From Xenorhabdus nematophila ATCC 19061 (GTDB lineage: Bacteria > Pseudomonadota > Gammaproteobacteria > Enterobacterales > Enterobacteriaceae), in the NCBI RefSeq assembly GCF_000252955.1, contig NC_014228.1, forward strand, positions 1,081,832 to 1,129,919: a stretch of DNA of 48,088 nt, in the 5' to 3' direction. Every line of letters starts with the position of its first letter. The stretch's first letter is position 1. The position numbers and the translations under genes are program-made. Below are positions 36,786 to 48,088 of this stretch, one piece after another. The notes under the pieces were generated by a model that was given only the letters and a program-made list of their open reading frames with translations, was not told the origin of the DNA and did no database searches.

Positions 36786-37889
36786 ATGAATGGCAGCCAA
36801 ACATTGGTTGTGAAACTGGGGACGAGTGTATTAACTGGCGGTTCTCGTCGTTTAAATCGTGCTCACATTGTGGAATTGGTTCGCCAATGTGCTAAACAGC
36901 ATGAGAAAGGTCACCGTATTATTATCGTCACTTCTGGCGCGATTGCTGTCGGACGTGAGCATTTAGGATATCCGGATCTCCCGGCCACCATTGCTTCAAA
37001 ACAATTGTTGGCAGCGGTAGGGCAAAGTCGTCTTATCCAGTTATGGGAACAGTTTTTCTCCATTTACGGTATTCATGTCGGTCAAATGTTGTTAACGCGT
37101 GCAGACTTGGAAGATCGTGAACGGTTTCTGAATGCGAGAGATACGCTTCAGGCACTGCTTGATAATCACATAGTTCCCATCATTAACGAAAATGATGCTG
37201 TTGCTACAGCAGAAATTAAAGTGGGCGATAATGATAATCTTTCTGCGTTGGCTGCCATTTTGGGCAGTGCAGATAAGTTATTGCTCCTGACTGATATCGA
37301 AGGCTTATATACCGCTGATCCCCGTAATCATCCTGATGCAGAGCTGATTTCTGAAGTACATGACATCAGTGATGAGCTAAAAATGATGGCGGGAGACAGT
37401 GTTTCTGGCTTAGGTACGGGTGGCATGACCACAAAACTTCAGGCTGCTGGTGTGGCGGGGCGTGCAGGAATTGATGTTATTATCGCGGCGGGCAATAAAC
37501 CCGATGTTATTGCTGATGTTATTGACGGGAAACCGGTTGGTACACGTTTTCATGGTCTGACCAGCCCAATGGAGAATCGGAAACGTTGGATTTTTGGTGC
37601 CCCTCCGGCGGGAGAAATCATTGTTGATCATGGCGCAGAAATAGCCATTCTGCAAAAAGGCAGTTCTTTGTTGCCAAAAGGGATTAGAAATGTGAAAGGG
37701 AATTTCTCCCGTGGTGAAGTTATTCGCATCCGTAGCTTATCTGGCAAAGACTTAGCTCATGGCGTTTGCCGTTACAATAGCGATGCTTTACGTTTGATAG
37801 CAGGCCATCATTCACAGCAGATTAACCAAATACTGGGTTATGAATATGGCACCGTTGCGGTTCACCGTGACGATTTGATCGTAATTTAA
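36786..37889 (+). CDS. proB: Glutamate 5-kinase
   Basis: First enzyme of proline synthesis. Amino-acid-kinase domain ([53 protein letters not shown]) followed by a C-terminal PUA domain (about residue 275 on, [20 protein letters not shown]). ATG 36786 gives 367 residues as in E. coli; an ATG one codon earlier is equally possible, and the frame is open to 36738. Ribosome site is weak. Feedback inhibition by proline is known for the family. proA follows after 29 bases. Confidence 0.95.
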   Translation: MNGSQTLVVKLGTSVLTGGSRRLNRAHIVELVRQCAKQHEKGHRIIIVTSGAIAVGREHLGYPDLPATIASKQLLAAVGQSRLIQLWEQFFSIYGIHVGQMLLTRADLEDRERFLNARDTLQALLDNHIVPIINENDAVATAEIKVGDNDNLSALAAILGSADKLLLLTDIEGLYTADPRNHPDAELISEVHDISDELKMMAGDSVSGLGTGGMTTKLQAAGVAGRAGIDVIIAAGNKPDVIADVIDGKPVGTRFHGLTSPMENRKRWIFGAPPAGEIIVDHGAEIAILQKGSSLLPKGIRNVKGNFSRGEVIRIRSLSGKDLAHGVCRYNSDALRLIAGHHSQQINQILGYEYGTVAVHRDDLIVI

Positions 37890-37918
37890 TGAATTGATCA
37901 TGAGTTAAGGATTCCACC

Positions 37919-39172
37919 ATGCTAGAGCAGATGGGAAAAGCAGCTAAAAAAGCATCATGGCAATTGGCACAGTTGAGTTCCAGCCAGAAAAATCAGGCGT
38001 TGAATCACATTGCTGATTTGCTTGAAACAGAAAATGAAATAATCCTTGCTGCCAATCAGCAAGACATGAAGCAAGCTCGCGAACAAGGCATGAGCGAAGC
38101 CTTACTCGATCGGTTATTGTTGACACCTGAGCGGTTGAATGCCATTGCAAATGATGTACGTCAGGTTTGTCGTTTGGCTGATCCGATAGGGCAGGTCATA
38201 GATGGGCAATTGTTGGATAATGGGTTGCAATTGAGCCGTCGTCGGGTTCCTTTAGGGGTCATTGGCGTCATTTACGAAGCCCGTCCTAATGTGACCATTG
38301 ATGTTGCATCATTGTGTTTGAAAACGGGAAATGCAGTCATTCTGCGTGGTGGAAAAGAAACTCACCATACCAATCAGGCTATGGTTAAAGTTATTCAGCA
38401 AGCGCTGGAACAAAGTGGTTTGCCGGCTGCTGCAGTTCAGGCTATCAATAAACCCGATCGCGAGTGGGTGGCTGAACTGCTGAAAATGGATCGTTATATA
38501 GATATGTTGATTCCTCGTGGTGGAGCGGGGTTACATAAACTGTGCCGTGAACAATCAACGATCCCGGTAATTACTGGCGGAATTGGTGTTTGCCACACGT
38601 ATGTAGATGAAAACATCAATTTTGAAAAAGCGTTGGAAGTTATCACTAATGCGAAAGTTCAGCGTCCAAGTGCCTGCAATTCATTGGAAACCTTGTTGGT
38701 GCATCAGAACATTGCGGCAGATTTTCTGTCCGTTTTGAGTACCAAAATGAAAGAACAGGGTGTGACATTACATGCAAGTGCGTCAGTGATGGCATTGTTA
38801 AAAGATGGCCCGGCGACAGTCGTCGAAGTCATGGAAGAAGATTACTCTGATGAATGGTTATCACTGGATATGAATGTGGAAATCGTCAGTAGTATCGATC
38901 AGGCTATCGACCATATCCGCACTTATGGTACAGCCCATTCCGATGCAATTCTGACAGAATCTTTGCAGCAAGCTGATTATTTTGTGCGCCATGTGGATTC
39001 ATCCGCTGTGTATGTGAATGCCAGCACTCGCTTTACTGATGGCGGCCAGTTTGGTTTGGGGGCTGAAGTGGCAGTCAGTACCCAGAAATTGCACTCCAGA
39101 GGCCCGATGGGACTTGATGCCCTGACAACATATAAATGGATTGGTTATGGTGACTATTTACCTCGCCGCTGA
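37919..39172 (+). CDS. proA: Gamma-glutamyl phosphate reductase
   Basis: Second enzyme of proline synthesis, NADPH-dependent, aldehyde-dehydrogenase fold. 417 residues, as in E. coli. Motifs: [20 protein letters not shown], the nucleotide loop [11 protein letters not shown], catalytic Cys in [14 protein letters not shown] and the C-terminal [20 protein letters not shown]. Co-transcribed with proB. The tRNA-Thr gene that follows proA in E. coli is not seen here. Confidence 0.96.
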   Translation: MLEQMGKAAKKASWQLAQLSSSQKNQALNHIADLLETENEIILAANQQDMKQAREQGMSEALLDRLLLTPERLNAIANDVRQVCRLADPIGQVIDGQLLDNGLQLSRRRVPLGVIGVIYEARPNVTIDVASLCLKTGNAVILRGGKETHHTNQAMVKVIQQALEQSGLPAAAVQAINKPDREWVAELLKMDRYIDMLIPRGGAGLHKLCREQSTIPVITGGIGVCHTYVDENINFEKALEVITNAKVQRPSACNSLETLLVHQNIAADFLSVLSTKMKEQGVTLHASASVMALLKDGPATVVEVMEEDYSDEWLSLDMNVEIVSSIDQAIDHIRTYGTAHSDAILTESLQQADYFVRHVDSSAVYVNASTRFTDGGQFGLGAEVAVSTQKLHSRGPMGLDALTTYKWIGYGDYLPRR

Positions 39173-39211
39173 TTAATAGTCTGTTTTAATTTGTATTCAT
39201 TTAACTATGTT

Positions 39212-39244
39212 AAGTCACACTTAAAATTAAGTGTGACTTTTTGT
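39212..39244 (+). terminator. Terminator of proBA
   Basis: AAGTCACACTTA and TAAGTGTGACTT form a perfect 12-bp stem with an AAAT loop, followed directly by TTTTTG. Confidence 0.9.
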
Positions 39245-39259
39245 TCGGTGAAAAATATT

Positions 39260-39287
39260 TTTACACCAGTGTAAATATTTAGTTACT
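39260..39287 (+). promoter_or_regulatory. Palindrome and TyrR-like box before aroL
   Basis: TTTACACCAGTGTAAA (39260-39275) is a perfect 7-bp inverted repeat around CA. Overlapping it, TGTAAATATTTAGTTACT (39270-39287) matches the TyrR consensus TGTAAA-N6-TTTACA at 10 of 12 arm positions, including the key G and C. aroL is a TyrR target in E. coli, so control by aromatic amino acids is plausible. Confidence 0.5.
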
Positions 39288-39337
39288 ATACTCTCATTCT
39301 AAGTTCAATTTTATATACTCTCCGGGAAAACAATGAA

Positions 39338-39868
39338 ATGAAACAGGCTCTATTTATCGTAGGCGCACGTGGTGCAGGGAAGACGACAATAGGAAAGTTG
39401 TTGGCTGAAATATTGTCGTACAAATTTATTGACACTGATGAGAGTCTGCAAATCTCCAGTAAAATGACAATTGCTGATCTTGTTGCACTGCATGGCTGGG
39501 AATATTTCCGGCAACTGGAAAGCCAGACATTGAAAACAGTGAGCCAAAGTGGATGTGTCATTTCAACCGGGGGTGGGATGGTACTGTCACAGGAAAATCG
39601 TCATTATATGCAGCAACATGGCATTGTGATTTATTTACAAACATCCGCAGAAGTTTTAAGTAATCGATTATCTCTTAACCCAGAAAATTCACAACGCCCT
39701 AGCTTGACAGGGAAATCAATCATTGAAGAAATTGAGGACATATTGGTTGCAAGAGAACCATTATACAGTGGGTGTGCTGATCTCACTGTAGATGCCAGTT
39801 TGTCAAAAGAAAATATCGTAACTAGCATTAAGAATTACATTTTGACCCGGAAAAATAAAATAATTTAA
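39338..39868 (+). CDS. aroL: Shikimate kinase (AroL type)
   Basis: Phosphorylates shikimate in the aromatic amino-acid pathway. Walker A GARGAGKTTIG at about 8-18, the shikimate-binding DTDE region (IDTDESLQ) and STGGGMVL, and the adenine-side RPSLTGK lid. 176 residues. It resembles AroL (second isozyme) rather than AroK, in sequence and in standing alone. The upstream TyrR-like box fits. Confidence 0.9.
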   Translation: MKQALFIVGARGAGKTTIGKLLAEILSYKFIDTDESLQISSKMTIADLVALHGWEYFRQLESQTLKTVSQSGCVISTGGGMVLSQENRHYMQQHGIVIYLQTSAEVLSNRLSLNPENSQRPSLTGKSIIEEIEDILVAREPLYSGCADLTVDASLSKENIVTSIKNYILTRKNKII

Positions 39869-39997
39869 TATATTGAGGTCTTTTAAGTTTATTTTTTTAT
39901 ATGGCGGGAAATCTTATATATCAGGCTGCTTATACAAATTATAGTATTATCCTATTTACTCTCTTTAATTTTATTTAATTATATTTGAGATATGGAT

Positions 39998-42145
39998 ATG
40001 CTCTTAAATTTTATTTGGTTACTTGTTCGTGTACTTTTTAGGGTTACGGTGGAAGGCGATGATAAGCAGCTCAAACACTCTAAATGTATTATTACACCTA
40101 ATCATATTTCATTTCTGGATGGCCTTCTCATTGGTTTATTCCTGCCGATAAAGCCTGTATTTGCTGTCTATTCTAATATTGCAAACCGTGGATTTCTAAA
40201 ATTCATTAAGCTTTATGCAGATTTTGTACTTTTGGACCCCATTAACCCGATGGCAGTGAGGACGCTGGTGCAAGAAGTTGAGAAAGGACGTCCGATCGTG
40301 ATTTTCCCGGAAGGGCGGATCACAGTGACGGGATCTCTGATGAAAATCTATGATGGGGCTGCATTTATCGCTGCAAAATCAGGGGCTAAAGTGGTTCCAA
40401 TCCGTATTGATGGCGCGGAACAAACCATTTTTGGGCGGTTGAAAGGAATTGTGAAATTACATTGGTTCCCGAAAATTTCCATTAAAATTTTACCTGCCGT
40501 CGATTTGCCAATGCCGGAAGCACCTGATTCAACAACACGTCGTCGTTTAGCAGGAGAACATCTTCATGCCATTATGATGGATGTGAGAATGCAAACACGC
40601 CCGAAAGCGACGCTGTTTAGTGCTTACCTGACAGCGCAAAAACGTTTTGGTCGGTTCAAACCCTGTATTGAAGACGTAAACTTCAGAGAAGATAGTTACC
40701 ATTCATTGCTGAAAAAAATATTGGGTGTCAGCCGAATCTTAGAGCGCTTTACGAAAGAAGATGAGCGTGTGGGTTTGCTATTGCCGAATGCAACGGTAAT
40801 GGCGGCGGCTATATATGGAGCGTCACTGAAAAAACGTGTGCCAGCCCTGTTGAACTATACAGCAGGAAGCAATGGTATAAAAAATGCCATGCAAGCAGCA
40901 ACGATTAAAACTATCGTTACATCCCGTCAGTTTCTGGAAACGGGGCAATTAACTTATTTACCTGAACAAGTGACCGAGGCTAATTGGGTATATCTTGAAG
41001 ATTTGAAAGATACAATGACTCGTGAAGATAAATTTTGGATACTGTGGCATTTGCTTTTCCCTGCTAAGGCTATCATAGCTTCGCAGAAACCCGATGATGA
41101 TGCCCTGATCTTGTTTACGTCAGGCTCAGAAGGGGCGCCTAAAGGCGTTGTTCACAGTCATAACAGCTTATTGGCAAATGTTGAACAGATTAAAACGATT
41201 GCGGATTTTACCCCTCAAGATCGTTTCATGTCTTCATTGCCACTCTTTCACGCATTTGGTTTGACTGTGGGCTTATTTACACCGTTAATGACGGGAAGCC
41301 GCGTATTTCTTTATCCGAGTCCACTACACTATCGAGTGATACCTGAGCTGGTTTATGACCGAAACTGTACCGTTTTGTTCGGTACTTCGACTTTCTTGGG
41401 GAATTGTGCCCGCTTTGCACACCCTTATGATTTTGCCCGTTTACGTTATGTAGTGGCTGGTGCAGAAAAATTGTCAGAAAACACTAAACGTGTTTGGCAG
41501 GATAAATTTGGTATCCGCATTCTGGAAGGCTATGGTGTGACTGAATGTGCCCCTGTTGTCGCCATCAATGTTCCGATGGCGGCAAAAGTGGGGACAGTCG
41601 GTCGGATTTTGCCCGGTATGGAGGCGCGTTTATTGCCTGTTCAGGGGATTGAAGAAGGCGGACGTTTGCAGTTACGTGGGCCGAACATCATGAAAGGGTA
41701 TTTGCGTGTTGAGGCACCTGACCGTCTGGAGCCGCCATCAGCAGAAGATGCGGAAGGAAATATCCAGGCTGGCTGGTATGACACCGGGGATATTGTTTCT
41801 ATTGATGCAGAAGGTTTCTGTACCATCAAAGGGCGTGTCAAGCGTTTTGCCAAATTGGCGGGGGAAATGGTTTCTCTCGAAACCGTGGAGCATATTGCAT
41901 CATGTGCTTCCACTAATGCTTTGCATGCAGCGACAGCCAAAAGCGATAAAAGCAAAGGTGAAGCATTAGTACTGTTTACAACCGATGCAAAGCTGCACAG
42001 AAATACCATGTTGGGCGTTGCTCGTAAAATAGGTATGCCAGAATTAGCCGTTCCACGCGATATTAGGTATGTGAAGCAGCTACCTTTGCTTGGCAGTGGC
42101 AAACCGGATTTTGTCACGCTAAGAAACATGGCTGAACAGGGGTAA
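39998..42145 (+). CDS. aas: Bifunctional acyl-ACP synthetase / 2-acyl-GPE acyltransferase
   Basis: Inner-membrane enzyme that re-acylates lysophosphatidylethanolamine. N-terminal PlsC-like domain: acyltransferase box NHISFLDG and FPEGRIT. Then comes an AMP-forming acyl-ACP synthetase domain: [29 protein letters not shown], and GWYDTGDIV. About 715 residues. The start is set at the second ATG (39998), which has GAG at proper distance and agrees with E. coli; ATG 39992 adds two residues. lplT starts 5 bases after the stop, forming the usual remodelling pair. Confidence 0.95.
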   Translation: MLLNFIWLLVRVLFRVTVEGDDKQLKHSKCIITPNHISFLDGLLIGLFLPIKPVFAVYSNIANRGFLKFIKLYADFVLLDPINPMAVRTLVQEVEKGRPIVIFPEGRITVTGSLMKIYDGAAFIAAKSGAKVVPIRIDGAEQTIFGRLKGIVKLHWFPKISIKILPAVDLPMPEAPDSTTRRRLAGEHLHAIMMDVRMQTRPKATLFSAYLTAQKRFGRFKPCIEDVNFREDSYHSLLKKILGVSRILERFTKEDERVGLLLPNATVMAAAIYGASLKKRVPALLNYTAGSNGIKNAMQAATIKTIVTSRQFLETGQLTYLPEQVTEANWVYLEDLKDTMTREDKFWILWHLLFPAKAIIASQKPDDDALILFTSGSEGAPKGVVHSHNSLLANVEQIKTIADFTPQDRFMSSLPLFHAFGLTVGLFTPLMTGSRVFLYPSPLHYRVIPELVYDRNCTVLFGTSTFLGNCARFAHPYDFARLRYVVAGAEKLSENTKRVWQDKFGIRILEGYGVTECAPVVAINVPMAAKVGTVGRILPGMEARLLPVQGIEEGGRLQLRGPNIMKGYLRVEAPDRLEPPSAEDAEGNIQAGWYDTGDIVSIDAEGFCTIKGRVKRFAKLAGEMVSLETVEHIASCASTNALHAATAKSDKSKGEALVLFTTDAKLHRNTMLGVARKIGMPELAVPRDIRYVKQLPLLGSGKPDFVTLRNMAEQG

Positions 42146-42150
42146 AGGGA

Positions 42151-43347
42151 ATGAATGAGACTATGGAAGCACAACCACTGCTAAATCGAGGAATGAAAGC
42201 AGTATTATTGTCGCAATTTATCTCTGCTTTTGCTGACAATGTGCTGTTCTTTGCTATCTTAGCCCAGTTAAAGGCTGAATCCTATCCTGGATGGAGTTTA
42301 CCGGCTTTACAAATTGTATTTGTACTAACCTATATAGTACTTGCCCCTTTTGTGGGGCAAATTGCTGATCGGTTTCCAAAAGGAAGAGTGATGCTTTTCT
42401 CTAATGGGATCAAATTGCTTGGTGCCATTAGTATTTGTATCGATATGAATCCGTTTCTGGGTTATACGTTGGTGGGAATTGGTGCCGCTGCTTATTCTCC
42501 CGCTAAATATGGGATTCTGGGAGAGCTGACGGGCGGCGGGCGTTTGGTAAAAGCCAATGGCATGATGGAAGCATCAACTATAGCTGCAATTCTCATTGGC
42601 TCAGTCGTGGGAGGATTCCTCTCTGATATTAACCTAATATTTGCATTAGGACTTTGCGCTCTGCTGTATGGTGTAGCCGTGGTCGCCAATTTTTATATTC
42701 CCCGTTTGGTGGCTGCACGTCAGGCAAAAGGTTGGGCTCCCATAAAAATGCTGGTGGATTTTATGGCAGTCTGCGCCTCACTTTGGCGTAATCAGGAAAC
42801 CCGGTTTTCTCTGGTCGGGACCAGCTTATTTTGGGGGGCAGGCGTTACTCTGCGTTTCCTGCTGGTCGCGTGGGTTCCTGTTGTTCTGGGAATTGAAGGA
42901 AATACGACACCTACATTAATGAATGCGGTAGTTGCGGTTGGTATTATTCTCGGTGCAGGACTGGCAGCCCGGTTTATCACATTGAATACTGTTCGCCGCT
43001 GTATGCCTGCGGGTATTTTAATTGGCTTGATGGTTATTCTTTTCGCTACACAGCAATCAATATGGCTGTCTTATCTCATTTTGATTGTTCTTGGTATATT
43101 CGGGGGGCTTTTTGTCGTTCCTCTAAATGCGTTATTGCAAGAGCATGGCAGACATACGATGGGGGCTGGCAAAGCGGTTGCTGTGCAAAATTTTGGCGAA
43201 AATAGTGCCATGTTAATCATGCTGGGGTTGTATCTGATTTCCATCTGGTTTGGGGCATCAGCCGTTGCGGTTGGCATTGGCTTTGGTATCTCACTCTCTT
43301 TTGCAATCGGAGGGTTATGGATTTGGGATATGCTTCGGAAAAATTAA
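42151..43347 (+). CDS. lplT: Lysophospholipid transporter
   Basis: MFS flippase of 398 residues with 12 membrane segments, moving lysophospholipids to the inner leaflet for Aas. Conserved blocks: [57 protein letters not shown] and [13 protein letters not shown]. The ribosome site (AAAGGGA) overlaps the aas stop, implying coupling. Confidence 0.95.
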   Translation: MNETMEAQPLLNRGMKAVLLSQFISAFADNVLFFAILAQLKAESYPGWSLPALQIVFVLTYIVLAPFVGQIADRFPKGRVMLFSNGIKLLGAISICIDMNPFLGYTLVGIGAAAYSPAKYGILGELTGGGRLVKANGMMEASTIAAILIGSVVGGFLSDINLIFALGLCALLYGVAVVANFYIPRLVAARQAKGWAPIKMLVDFMAVCASLWRNQETRFSLVGTSLFWGAGVTLRFLLVAWVPVVLGIEGNTTPTLMNAVVAVGIILGAGLAARFITLNTVRRCMPAGILIGLMVILFATQQSIWLSYLILIVLGIFGGLFVVPLNALLQEHGRHTMGAGKAVAVQNFGENSAMLIMLGLYLISIWFGASAVAVGIGFGISLSFAIGGLWIWDMLRKN

Positions 43348-43372
43348 TTTCTTACAGAATTGAAGGCTTGTT

Positions 43373-43876
43373 ATGGATGAAAAAATCCTAAATCAGCTTA
43401 GTATTGAACTGGGTAATAGATTAAAACAGAAGAAACTCTCCGTGACCTGTGCAGAATCCTGCACAGGAGGCTGGGTTGCCAAAGTGATCACAGATATTGC
43501 GGGAAGTTCGGCCTATTTTAATCGTGGTTTTGTGACATACAGTAATGATGCCAAGCATGAAATGCTGGGTGTTTCACTGGCTTCATTGGCGCAGTTTGGG
43601 GCAGTCAGTGAACAGGTTGCAAAAGAGATGGCAATGGGGGCATTAAAAATCGCTGAAGCGGATTTTGCCATTGCTGTCACCGGCATTGCTGGTCCGGATG
43701 GTGGCAGTGAAGAAAAACCAACGGGTACGGTTTGGTTTGGGTTTGCCTTCTGTTTTGATGAAGATGTACAGGTTTTGACATACCGTCAGAATTTTGAAGG
43801 TGATCGCCATGCTGTGCGCTTGCAGTCCGCCATTTTTTCTTTAAAAATTTTGTTGGAAGAAATCATAAAAAATTAG
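43373..43876 (+). CDS. pncC: Nicotinamide-nucleotide amidase (CinA C-terminal type)
   Basis: 167-residue deamidase converting NMN to nicotinic acid mononucleotide in pyridine-nucleotide salvage. Motifs TCAESCTGGWVAKVITDIAG, the YSNDAKHEMLGV block and AVTGIAGPDGGSEEKPTGTVW are typical of the CinA-C family. It precedes recA, as in most enterobacteria. Confidence 0.94.
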   Translation: MDEKILNQLSIELGNRLKQKKLSVTCAESCTGGWVAKVITDIAGSSAYFNRGFVTYSNDAKHEMLGVSLASLAQFGAVSEQVAKEMAMGALKIAEADFAIAVTGIAGPDGGSEEKPTGTVWFGFAFCFDEDVQVLTYRQNFEGDRHAVRLQSAIFSLKILLEEIIKN

Positions 43877-43883
43877 CTTGATG

Positions 43884-43899
43884 CTGTATGATTATACAG
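43884..43899 (+). promoter_or_regulatory. LexA (SOS) box of recA
   Basis: CTGTATGATTATACAG fits CTGT-N8-ACAG perfectly and lies 81 bases before the recA ATG. AAGGAGTAAAC directly before the ATG is the strong ribosome site. Confidence 0.95.
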
Positions 43900-43979
43900 T
43901 ATAATCATGCAGCACTTTGGTATCAGAAACAGTTTATCAGCAGTGAGGCAGCCCCTTCATTGCTTGCGAAGGAGTAAAC

Positions 43980-45056
43980 ATGGCTAACGATGAAAACAAA
44001 CAAAAAGCACTCGCAGCAGCGCTTGGACAGATTGAGAAACAATTTGGTAAAGGTTCCATCATGCGTTTGGGTGAAAACCGCTCAATGGATGTTGAAACTA
44101 TCTCTACTGGTTCCCTGTCATTGGATATCGCACTAGGCGCAGGTGGTTTGCCAATGGGCCGTATTGTTGAGATATATGGGCCTGAATCTTCCGGTAAAAC
44201 AACGTTAACATTGCAAGTGATCGCTGCTGCCCAGCGTGAAGGCAGAACGTGTGCTTTTATTGATGCCGAACATGCCCTTGATCCAGTTTATGCTAAAAAA
44301 CTGGGCGTAGATATTGATAACCTGTTGTGTTCGCAGCCTGATACCGGTGAACAGGCGTTGGAAATCTGTGATGCTTTATCCCGTTCCGGCGCAGTGGATG
44401 TCATTATTGTTGACTCCGTTGCGGCATTGACACCAAAAGCGGAAATTGAAGGTGAAATCGGTGATTCTCATATGGGGCTGGCAGCGCGTATGATGAGTCA
44501 GGCCATGCGTAAGCTGGCAGGTAACTTGAAAAATTCAAATACCCTGTTGATCTTCATCAACCAGATCCGTATGAAAATTGGTGTGATGTTTGGTAACCCT
44601 GAAACCACGACGGGTGGTAATGCGCTGAAATTCTATGCGTCTGTCCGTTTGGATATCCGCCGTACGGGTTCCGTGAAAAATGGTGATGAAGTTGTTGGTA
44701 GCGAAACGCGTGTGAAAGTCGTTAAAAACAAAGTTGCAGCACCATTCAAACAGGCTGAATTCCAAATTCTTTATGGGGAAGGTATTAATACTCTGGGAGA
44801 GTTGATCGATCTGGGTGTTAAACACAAAATGGTAGAAAAAGCAGGTGCATGGTATAGCTACAATGGTGACAAAATCGGGCAGGGTAAAGCCAACGCCACG
44901 ATTTACCTGAAAGAGCATCCAGAAACTGCTGCTGAGTTGAATAAGAAACTGCGTGATTTGTTGTTGCACAATACTGGGGATTTCAGTAGCGCAGCTTCAG
45001 ATTATGTGACAGATTACGAAGACAACACTGAAGAAGTGAATAACGAAGAGTTCTAA
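43980..45056 (+). CDS. recA: Recombinase RecA
   Basis: DNA strand-exchange ATPase and LexA co-protease. 358 residues. Walker [10 protein letters not shown] at about 66-74, the ATP-linked IDAEHALDP, Walker [13 protein letters not shown] and loop L2 [19 protein letters not shown] are intact. The acidic C terminus ends with [14 protein letters not shown]. The SOS box and terminator make it monocistronic. Confidence 0.98.
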   Translation: MANDENKQKALAAALGQIEKQFGKGSIMRLGENRSMDVETISTGSLSLDIALGAGGLPMGRIVEIYGPESSGKTTLTLQVIAAAQREGRTCAFIDAEHALDPVYAKKLGVDIDNLLCSQPDTGEQALEICDALSRSGAVDVIIVDSVAALTPKAEIEGEIGDSHMGLAARMMSQAMRKLAGNLKNSNTLLIFINQIRMKIGVMFGNPETTTGGNALKFYASVRLDIRRTGSVKNGDEVVGSETRVKVVKNKVAAPFKQAEFQILYGEGINTLGELIDLGVKHKMVEKAGAWYSYNGDKIGQGKANATIYLKEHPETAAELNKKLRDLLLHNTGDFSSAASDYVTDYEDNTEEVNNEEF

Positions 45057-45083
45057 TTGCTTTTCAATCACTATCTCGTTTTG

Positions 45084-45116
45084 AAAACCACATCTATATC
45101 GGGTGTGGTTTTTTGC
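45084..45116 (+). terminator. Terminator of recA
   Basis: AAAACCACA and TGTGGTTTT form a 9-bp stem around an 11-base loop, followed by further T residues (TTTTTTG). It starts 28 bases after the recA stop. Confidence 0.9.
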
Positions 45117-45178
45117 TTTTAATGAGGGAATAAACATTCTTGAAATAAGTATATCGAAACAGGCTTAATGAACAGACT

Positions 45179-45290
45179 TTCAGAAAATGCCCAGACGAAT
45201 TACAATGCTGAAAAGCGAATGGATTTATATGGGATTTTACTTCTTACGGAAGACATTCTATCTTAACCCTATTTTAATTTATTCGTGAGT
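45179..45290 (+). pseudogene. Possible decayed 3' end of recX
   Basis: In E. coli and relatives recX lies between recA and alaS; here the 305-base gap has no such gene. In shifting frames it contains FRKCPDEL, then EKRMDLYGILLLTEDILS, then PYFNLF, which resembles, in order, the RecX C-terminal pattern (R-K-x-P-x-x-L...EK...LLYRG-x-x-x-EDI...Y-x-N-F). Several frame changes would be needed. The resemblance is by eye only, and it may be chance. Confidence 0.3.
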
Positions 45291-45361
45291 TGAAATGATG
45301 ATGCGATATATCATCTTAAACATTCACAAATCTTTTTTTTCAGCTTGATTTCGGGACAATT

Positions 45362-47989
45362 ATGAGCAAAAGCACCGCTGAGATCCGTCAAGCGTTTCTT
45401 GACTTTTTTCATACTAAAGGGCACCAGGTCGTACCAAGTAGTTCGTTGGTGCCCACCAATGATCCAACATTGTTGTTCACCAATGCAGGGATGAACCAGT
45501 TCAAAGATGTTTTTTTAGGATTGGACAAAAGACCTTATTCTAGAGCAACAACGGCTCAGCGCTGTGTTCGTGCTGGTGGAAAGCATAATGATTTAGAAAA
45601 TGTGGGCTATACAGCCCGTCACCACACATTCTTCGAAATGTTGGGTAATTTCAGCTTCGGCGACTATTTTAAACAAGATGCAATCAAATACGCTTGGGAA
45701 CTGCTGACCAGCGAAAAATGGTTTAATCTGCCAAAAGAAAAACTGTGGGTTACTGTCTATGAGACAGACGATGAAGCCTATGATATTTGGCATAAAGAAG
45801 TTGGTGTTCCAACAGAAAGAATTATTCGCATTGGTGATAATAAAGGTGCCCCTTACGCGTCAGATAACTTCTGGCAAATGGGAGATACGGGTCCTTGTGG
45901 TCCTTGTACAGAGATTTTTTACGATCACGGTGAGCACATTTGGGGCGGCCCTCCGGGTAGCCCGGAAGAAGACGGCGACAGATATATTGAAATCTGGAAC
46001 ATTGTTTTCATGCAATTCAACCGTCATGTCGATGGCACTATGGAACCGCTGCCAAAACCTTCAGTTGATACTGGCATGGGGCTGGAACGTATTACTGCAG
46101 TTTTGCAACATGTTAACTCCAACTACGAAATTGACCTATTTCAAAGCTTAATTGCTTCGGTTGCCGATGTGACAGGAGCAACAGATCTTACCAATAAATC
46201 CTTACGTGTTGTTGCAGACCATATCCGTGCGTGTGCATTCCTGATCTGTGATGGTGTTGTTCCATCCAATGAAAACCGTGGGTATGTACTTCGCCGTATC
46301 ATTCGTCGTGCTGTTCGTCATGGCAACATGCTGGGAGCAAAAGAAGCTTTCTTCTACAAGCTGGTTGCACCATTAATTAAAATCATGGGTGCGGCTGGGG
46401 AAGAATTGAAACAGCAGCAAGCTTTGGTCGAGCAGGTACTAAAAACAGAAGAAGAACAGTTTGCTCGTACTTTGGAGCGCGGTTTGCAGCTTCTGGATGA
46501 GGAATTGGCTAAGTTATCTGGTGACACGCTCGACGGTGAAACCGCTTTCCGTTTATATGACACTTATGGCTTTCCGGTTGACCTGACTGCGGATGTTTGC
46601 CGTGAGCGTAATATTAAGGTGGACGAAGCTGGTTTTGAAATGGCTATGGAAAATCAGCGCCGCCGTGCTCGTGAATCCAGCGGCTTTGGTACAGATTATA
46701 ATGAATTGATCAAAGTTGATGGCAGCAGTGATTTTTGTGGTTATGAACATAATTCACAACAGGCTATCGTGACAGCTATCTTCCGTAATGGTGAATCTGT
46801 TGAACAAATTCATGCAGGTGAAGAAGCGGTCGTTATACTTGATAAAACGGCTTTTTATGCTGAATCTGGTGGACAGGCCGGTGATATGGGCCATTTGTTG
46901 AATAGTGATGGTGTATTTGAAGTTCTCGATACACAAAAATATGCTCAGGTAATTGGTCATATTGGTAAACTGACAAGTGGTATTTTGGCCGTTAATCATA
47001 CGGTTAATGCCGAAATTGATGTGGTACGCAGAGATGCGATCCGTTTGAATCACTCTGCGACTCATTTACTACATGCGGCATTACGTCAAATTCTGGGTGA
47101 GCACGTTGCCCAAAAAGGTTCTTTAGTTAATGATAAGTACCTGCGTTTTGACTTTTCTCATTTTGAAGCAATGAAATCAGAGCAGATTCGTCAGGTAGAA
47201 AATTTGGTGAATGAAGAAATTCGCAAAAATTCACCCGTTGTTACAGAATTGATGGCGCTGGAAGATGCGAAGTCTAAAGGTGCTATGGCACTGTTTGGTG
47301 AGAAGTATGACGAAAAAGTACGTGTGCTGAGCATGGGTGGTTTTTCTACCGAACTATGTGGTGGTACTCATGCAAGTCGTACGGGGGATATTGGGGTATT
47401 TCGTATTTCCAGTGAATCAGGTACAGCAGCAGGAATTCGTCGTATAGAAGCTATTACGGGGCAAACTGCACTAGATGCTATCTATCAACAGACTGATTTA
47501 CTGCAAGACATTGCCCATTTGGTGAAGGGTGATATTAGTAGCCTGAATGAGAAAGTGAAAACAACACTGGACAGAATGAAACAGTTGGAAAAAGAGTTGC
47601 AACAGTTGAAATCTCAGCAGGCAGCTCAGGAAAGTTCTTCTTTAGCGAATCAGACTAAAGAAATCCAAGGTGTTCGTCTTCTGGTGACACAGTTAGGTGA
47701 TGTTGAACCAAAAATGTTAAGAACAATGGTTGATGATCTGAAAAATCAGTTAGGATCAGCAATTATTGTGCTTTCTACAGTGGCTGGTGATAAAGTCAGC
47801 CTAATTGTTGGTATAACGAAGGATCTGACTGCTAAAATAAAAGCAGGCGATTTAATCTCTTTTGTTGCCCAACAAGTTGGTGGTAAAGGAGGAGGCCGTC
47901 CTGATCTGGCTCAAGCCGGTGGAACGGATGTAACCGCTCTTCCTACAGCACTAGCTAGTGTAGAAGAGTGGGTAACATTGCGGTTATAG
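45362..47989 (+). CDS. alaS: Alanyl-tRNA synthetase
   Basis: Class II synthetase of 875 residues charging tRNA-Ala. The aminoacylation domain ([52 protein letters not shown]) is followed by the editing domain ([19 protein letters not shown] with the zinc-type HxxxH, and [20 protein letters not shown]). The C-terminal C-Ala domain ends in [11 protein letters not shown]. Full length and intact. It has a long leader with no clear operator; E. coli AlaS is known to repress its own promoter. Confidence 0.98.
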   Translation: MSKSTAEIRQAFLDFFHTKGHQVVPSSSLVPTNDPTLLFTNAGMNQFKDVFLGLDKRPYSRATTAQRCVRAGGKHNDLENVGYTARHHTFFEMLGNFSFGDYFKQDAIKYAWELLTSEKWFNLPKEKLWVTVYETDDEAYDIWHKEVGVPTERIIRIGDNKGAPYASDNFWQMGDTGPCGPCTEIFYDHGEHIWGGPPGSPEEDGDRYIEIWNIVFMQFNRHVDGTMEPLPKPSVDTGMGLERITAVLQHVNSNYEIDLFQSLIASVADVTGATDLTNKSLRVVADHIRACAFLICDGVVPSNENRGYVLRRIIRRAVRHGNMLGAKEAFFYKLVAPLIKIMGAAGEELKQQQALVEQVLKTEEEQFARTLERGLQLLDEELAKLSGDTLDGETAFRLYDTYGFPVDLTADVCRERNIKVDEAGFEMAMENQRRRARESSGFGTDYNELIKVDGSSDFCGYEHNSQQAIVTAIFRNGESVEQIHAGEEAVVILDKTAFYAESGGQAGDMGHLLNSDGVFEVLDTQKYAQVIGHIGKLTSGILAVNHTVNAEIDVVRRDAIRLNHSATHLLHAALRQILGEHVAQKGSLVNDKYLRFDFSHFEAMKSEQIRQVENLVNEEIRKNSPVVTELMALEDAKSKGAMALFGEKYDEKVRVLSMGGFSTELCGGTHASRTGDIGVFRISSESGTAAGIRRIEAITGQTALDAIYQQTDLLQDIAHLVKGDISSLNEKVKTTLDRMKQLEKELQQLKSQQAAQESSSLANQTKEIQGVRLLVTQLGDVEPKMLRTMVDDLKNQLGSAIIVLSTVAGDKVSLIVGITKDLTAKIKAGDLISFVAQQVGGKGGGRPDLAQAGGTDVTALPTALASVEEWVTLRL

Positions 47990-48010
47990 TTGGTATTGCC
48001 GTGACAACAG

Positions 48011-48052
48011 CGGCACCATGAAAGAATTTTTATGGTGCCGAATGTTTTTTGT
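48011..48052 (+). terminator. Terminator of alaS
   Basis: CGGCACCAT and ATGGTGCCG form a perfect 9-bp stem with a 12-base loop, followed by AATGTTTTTT. csrA, the usual next gene, would lie beyond the window. Confidence 0.85.
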
Positions 48053-48088
48053 TGTGAAATTGTTGAAATGTTGGGCACATACTTATAT

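Noticed and set aside
39173..39337. tRNA gene after proA, as in E. coli
   Set aside because: No cloverleaf or tRNA-like 3' end is seen; the interval holds a terminator and the aroL promoter region.
41641..42174. 177-codon minus-strand frame over the end of aas
   Set aside because: Antisense shadow; aas and lplT are both clear on the plus strand.

Overview
The window is an AT-rich chromosomal segment of a gammaproteobacterium of the Morganellaceae. Core gene order is enterobacterial: dinB / pepD-gpt-frsA-crl-proB-proA, aas-lplT, pncC-recA-alaS. A contiguous isnA-isnB-glycosyltransferase cluster of the rhabduscin type points to an insect-pathogenic, nematode-associated Xenorhabdus; in Photorhabdus, as I recall, the glycosyltransferase lies elsewhere. 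The species cannot be fixed from the sequence alone.

Region 1 (1-8.4 kb) holds a lone Ogr/Delta-type phage late activator, ydcH, a periplasmic ecotin with lysine instead of methionine at the P1 position, aqpZ, an IS5-family insertion with perfect 17-bp ends, and the three-gene rhabduscin locus. A GST-like gene follows. Rhabduscin blocks insect phenoloxidase. The Lys-P1 ecotin could act on the trypsin-like proteases that activate it, which is an inference.

Region 2 (8.6-16.9 kb) is the methylcitrate (propionate) locus prpBCD-prpE with divergent prpR. The sigma-54 promoter before prpB is very clear. prpE is broken by an internal deletion whose junction is a 15-base microhomology. prpR has a run of ten G residues directly in front of its ATG. 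A PLP-dependent threonine/serine dehydratase-type gene follows.

Region 3 (16.9-23.7 kb) is accessory DNA: a 56-codon SH3-like gene, a small membrane protein, a hairpin-rich gap, a TonB-dependent receptor with a candidate Fur box, an amphipathic-repeat lipoprotein, decayed ORFs, an internally deleted IS630-family element, and an orphan toxin/immunity pair. The toxin carries an in-frame hexanucleotide repeat near its C terminus.

Region 4 (23.7-31.1 kb) is the complete choline-to-glycine-betaine system, betIBA with divergent betT and a palindromic BetI-type operator, followed by an MFS exporter.

Region 5 (31.1-48.1 kb) is core: dinB and recA each have a perfect LexA box, and pepD, gpt, frsA, crl, proBA, aroL, aas-lplT, pncC and alaS are intact. 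recX, normally between recA and alaS in enterobacteria, is missing; a short decayed piece may remain.

No tRNA, rRNA or CRISPR array was recognised.
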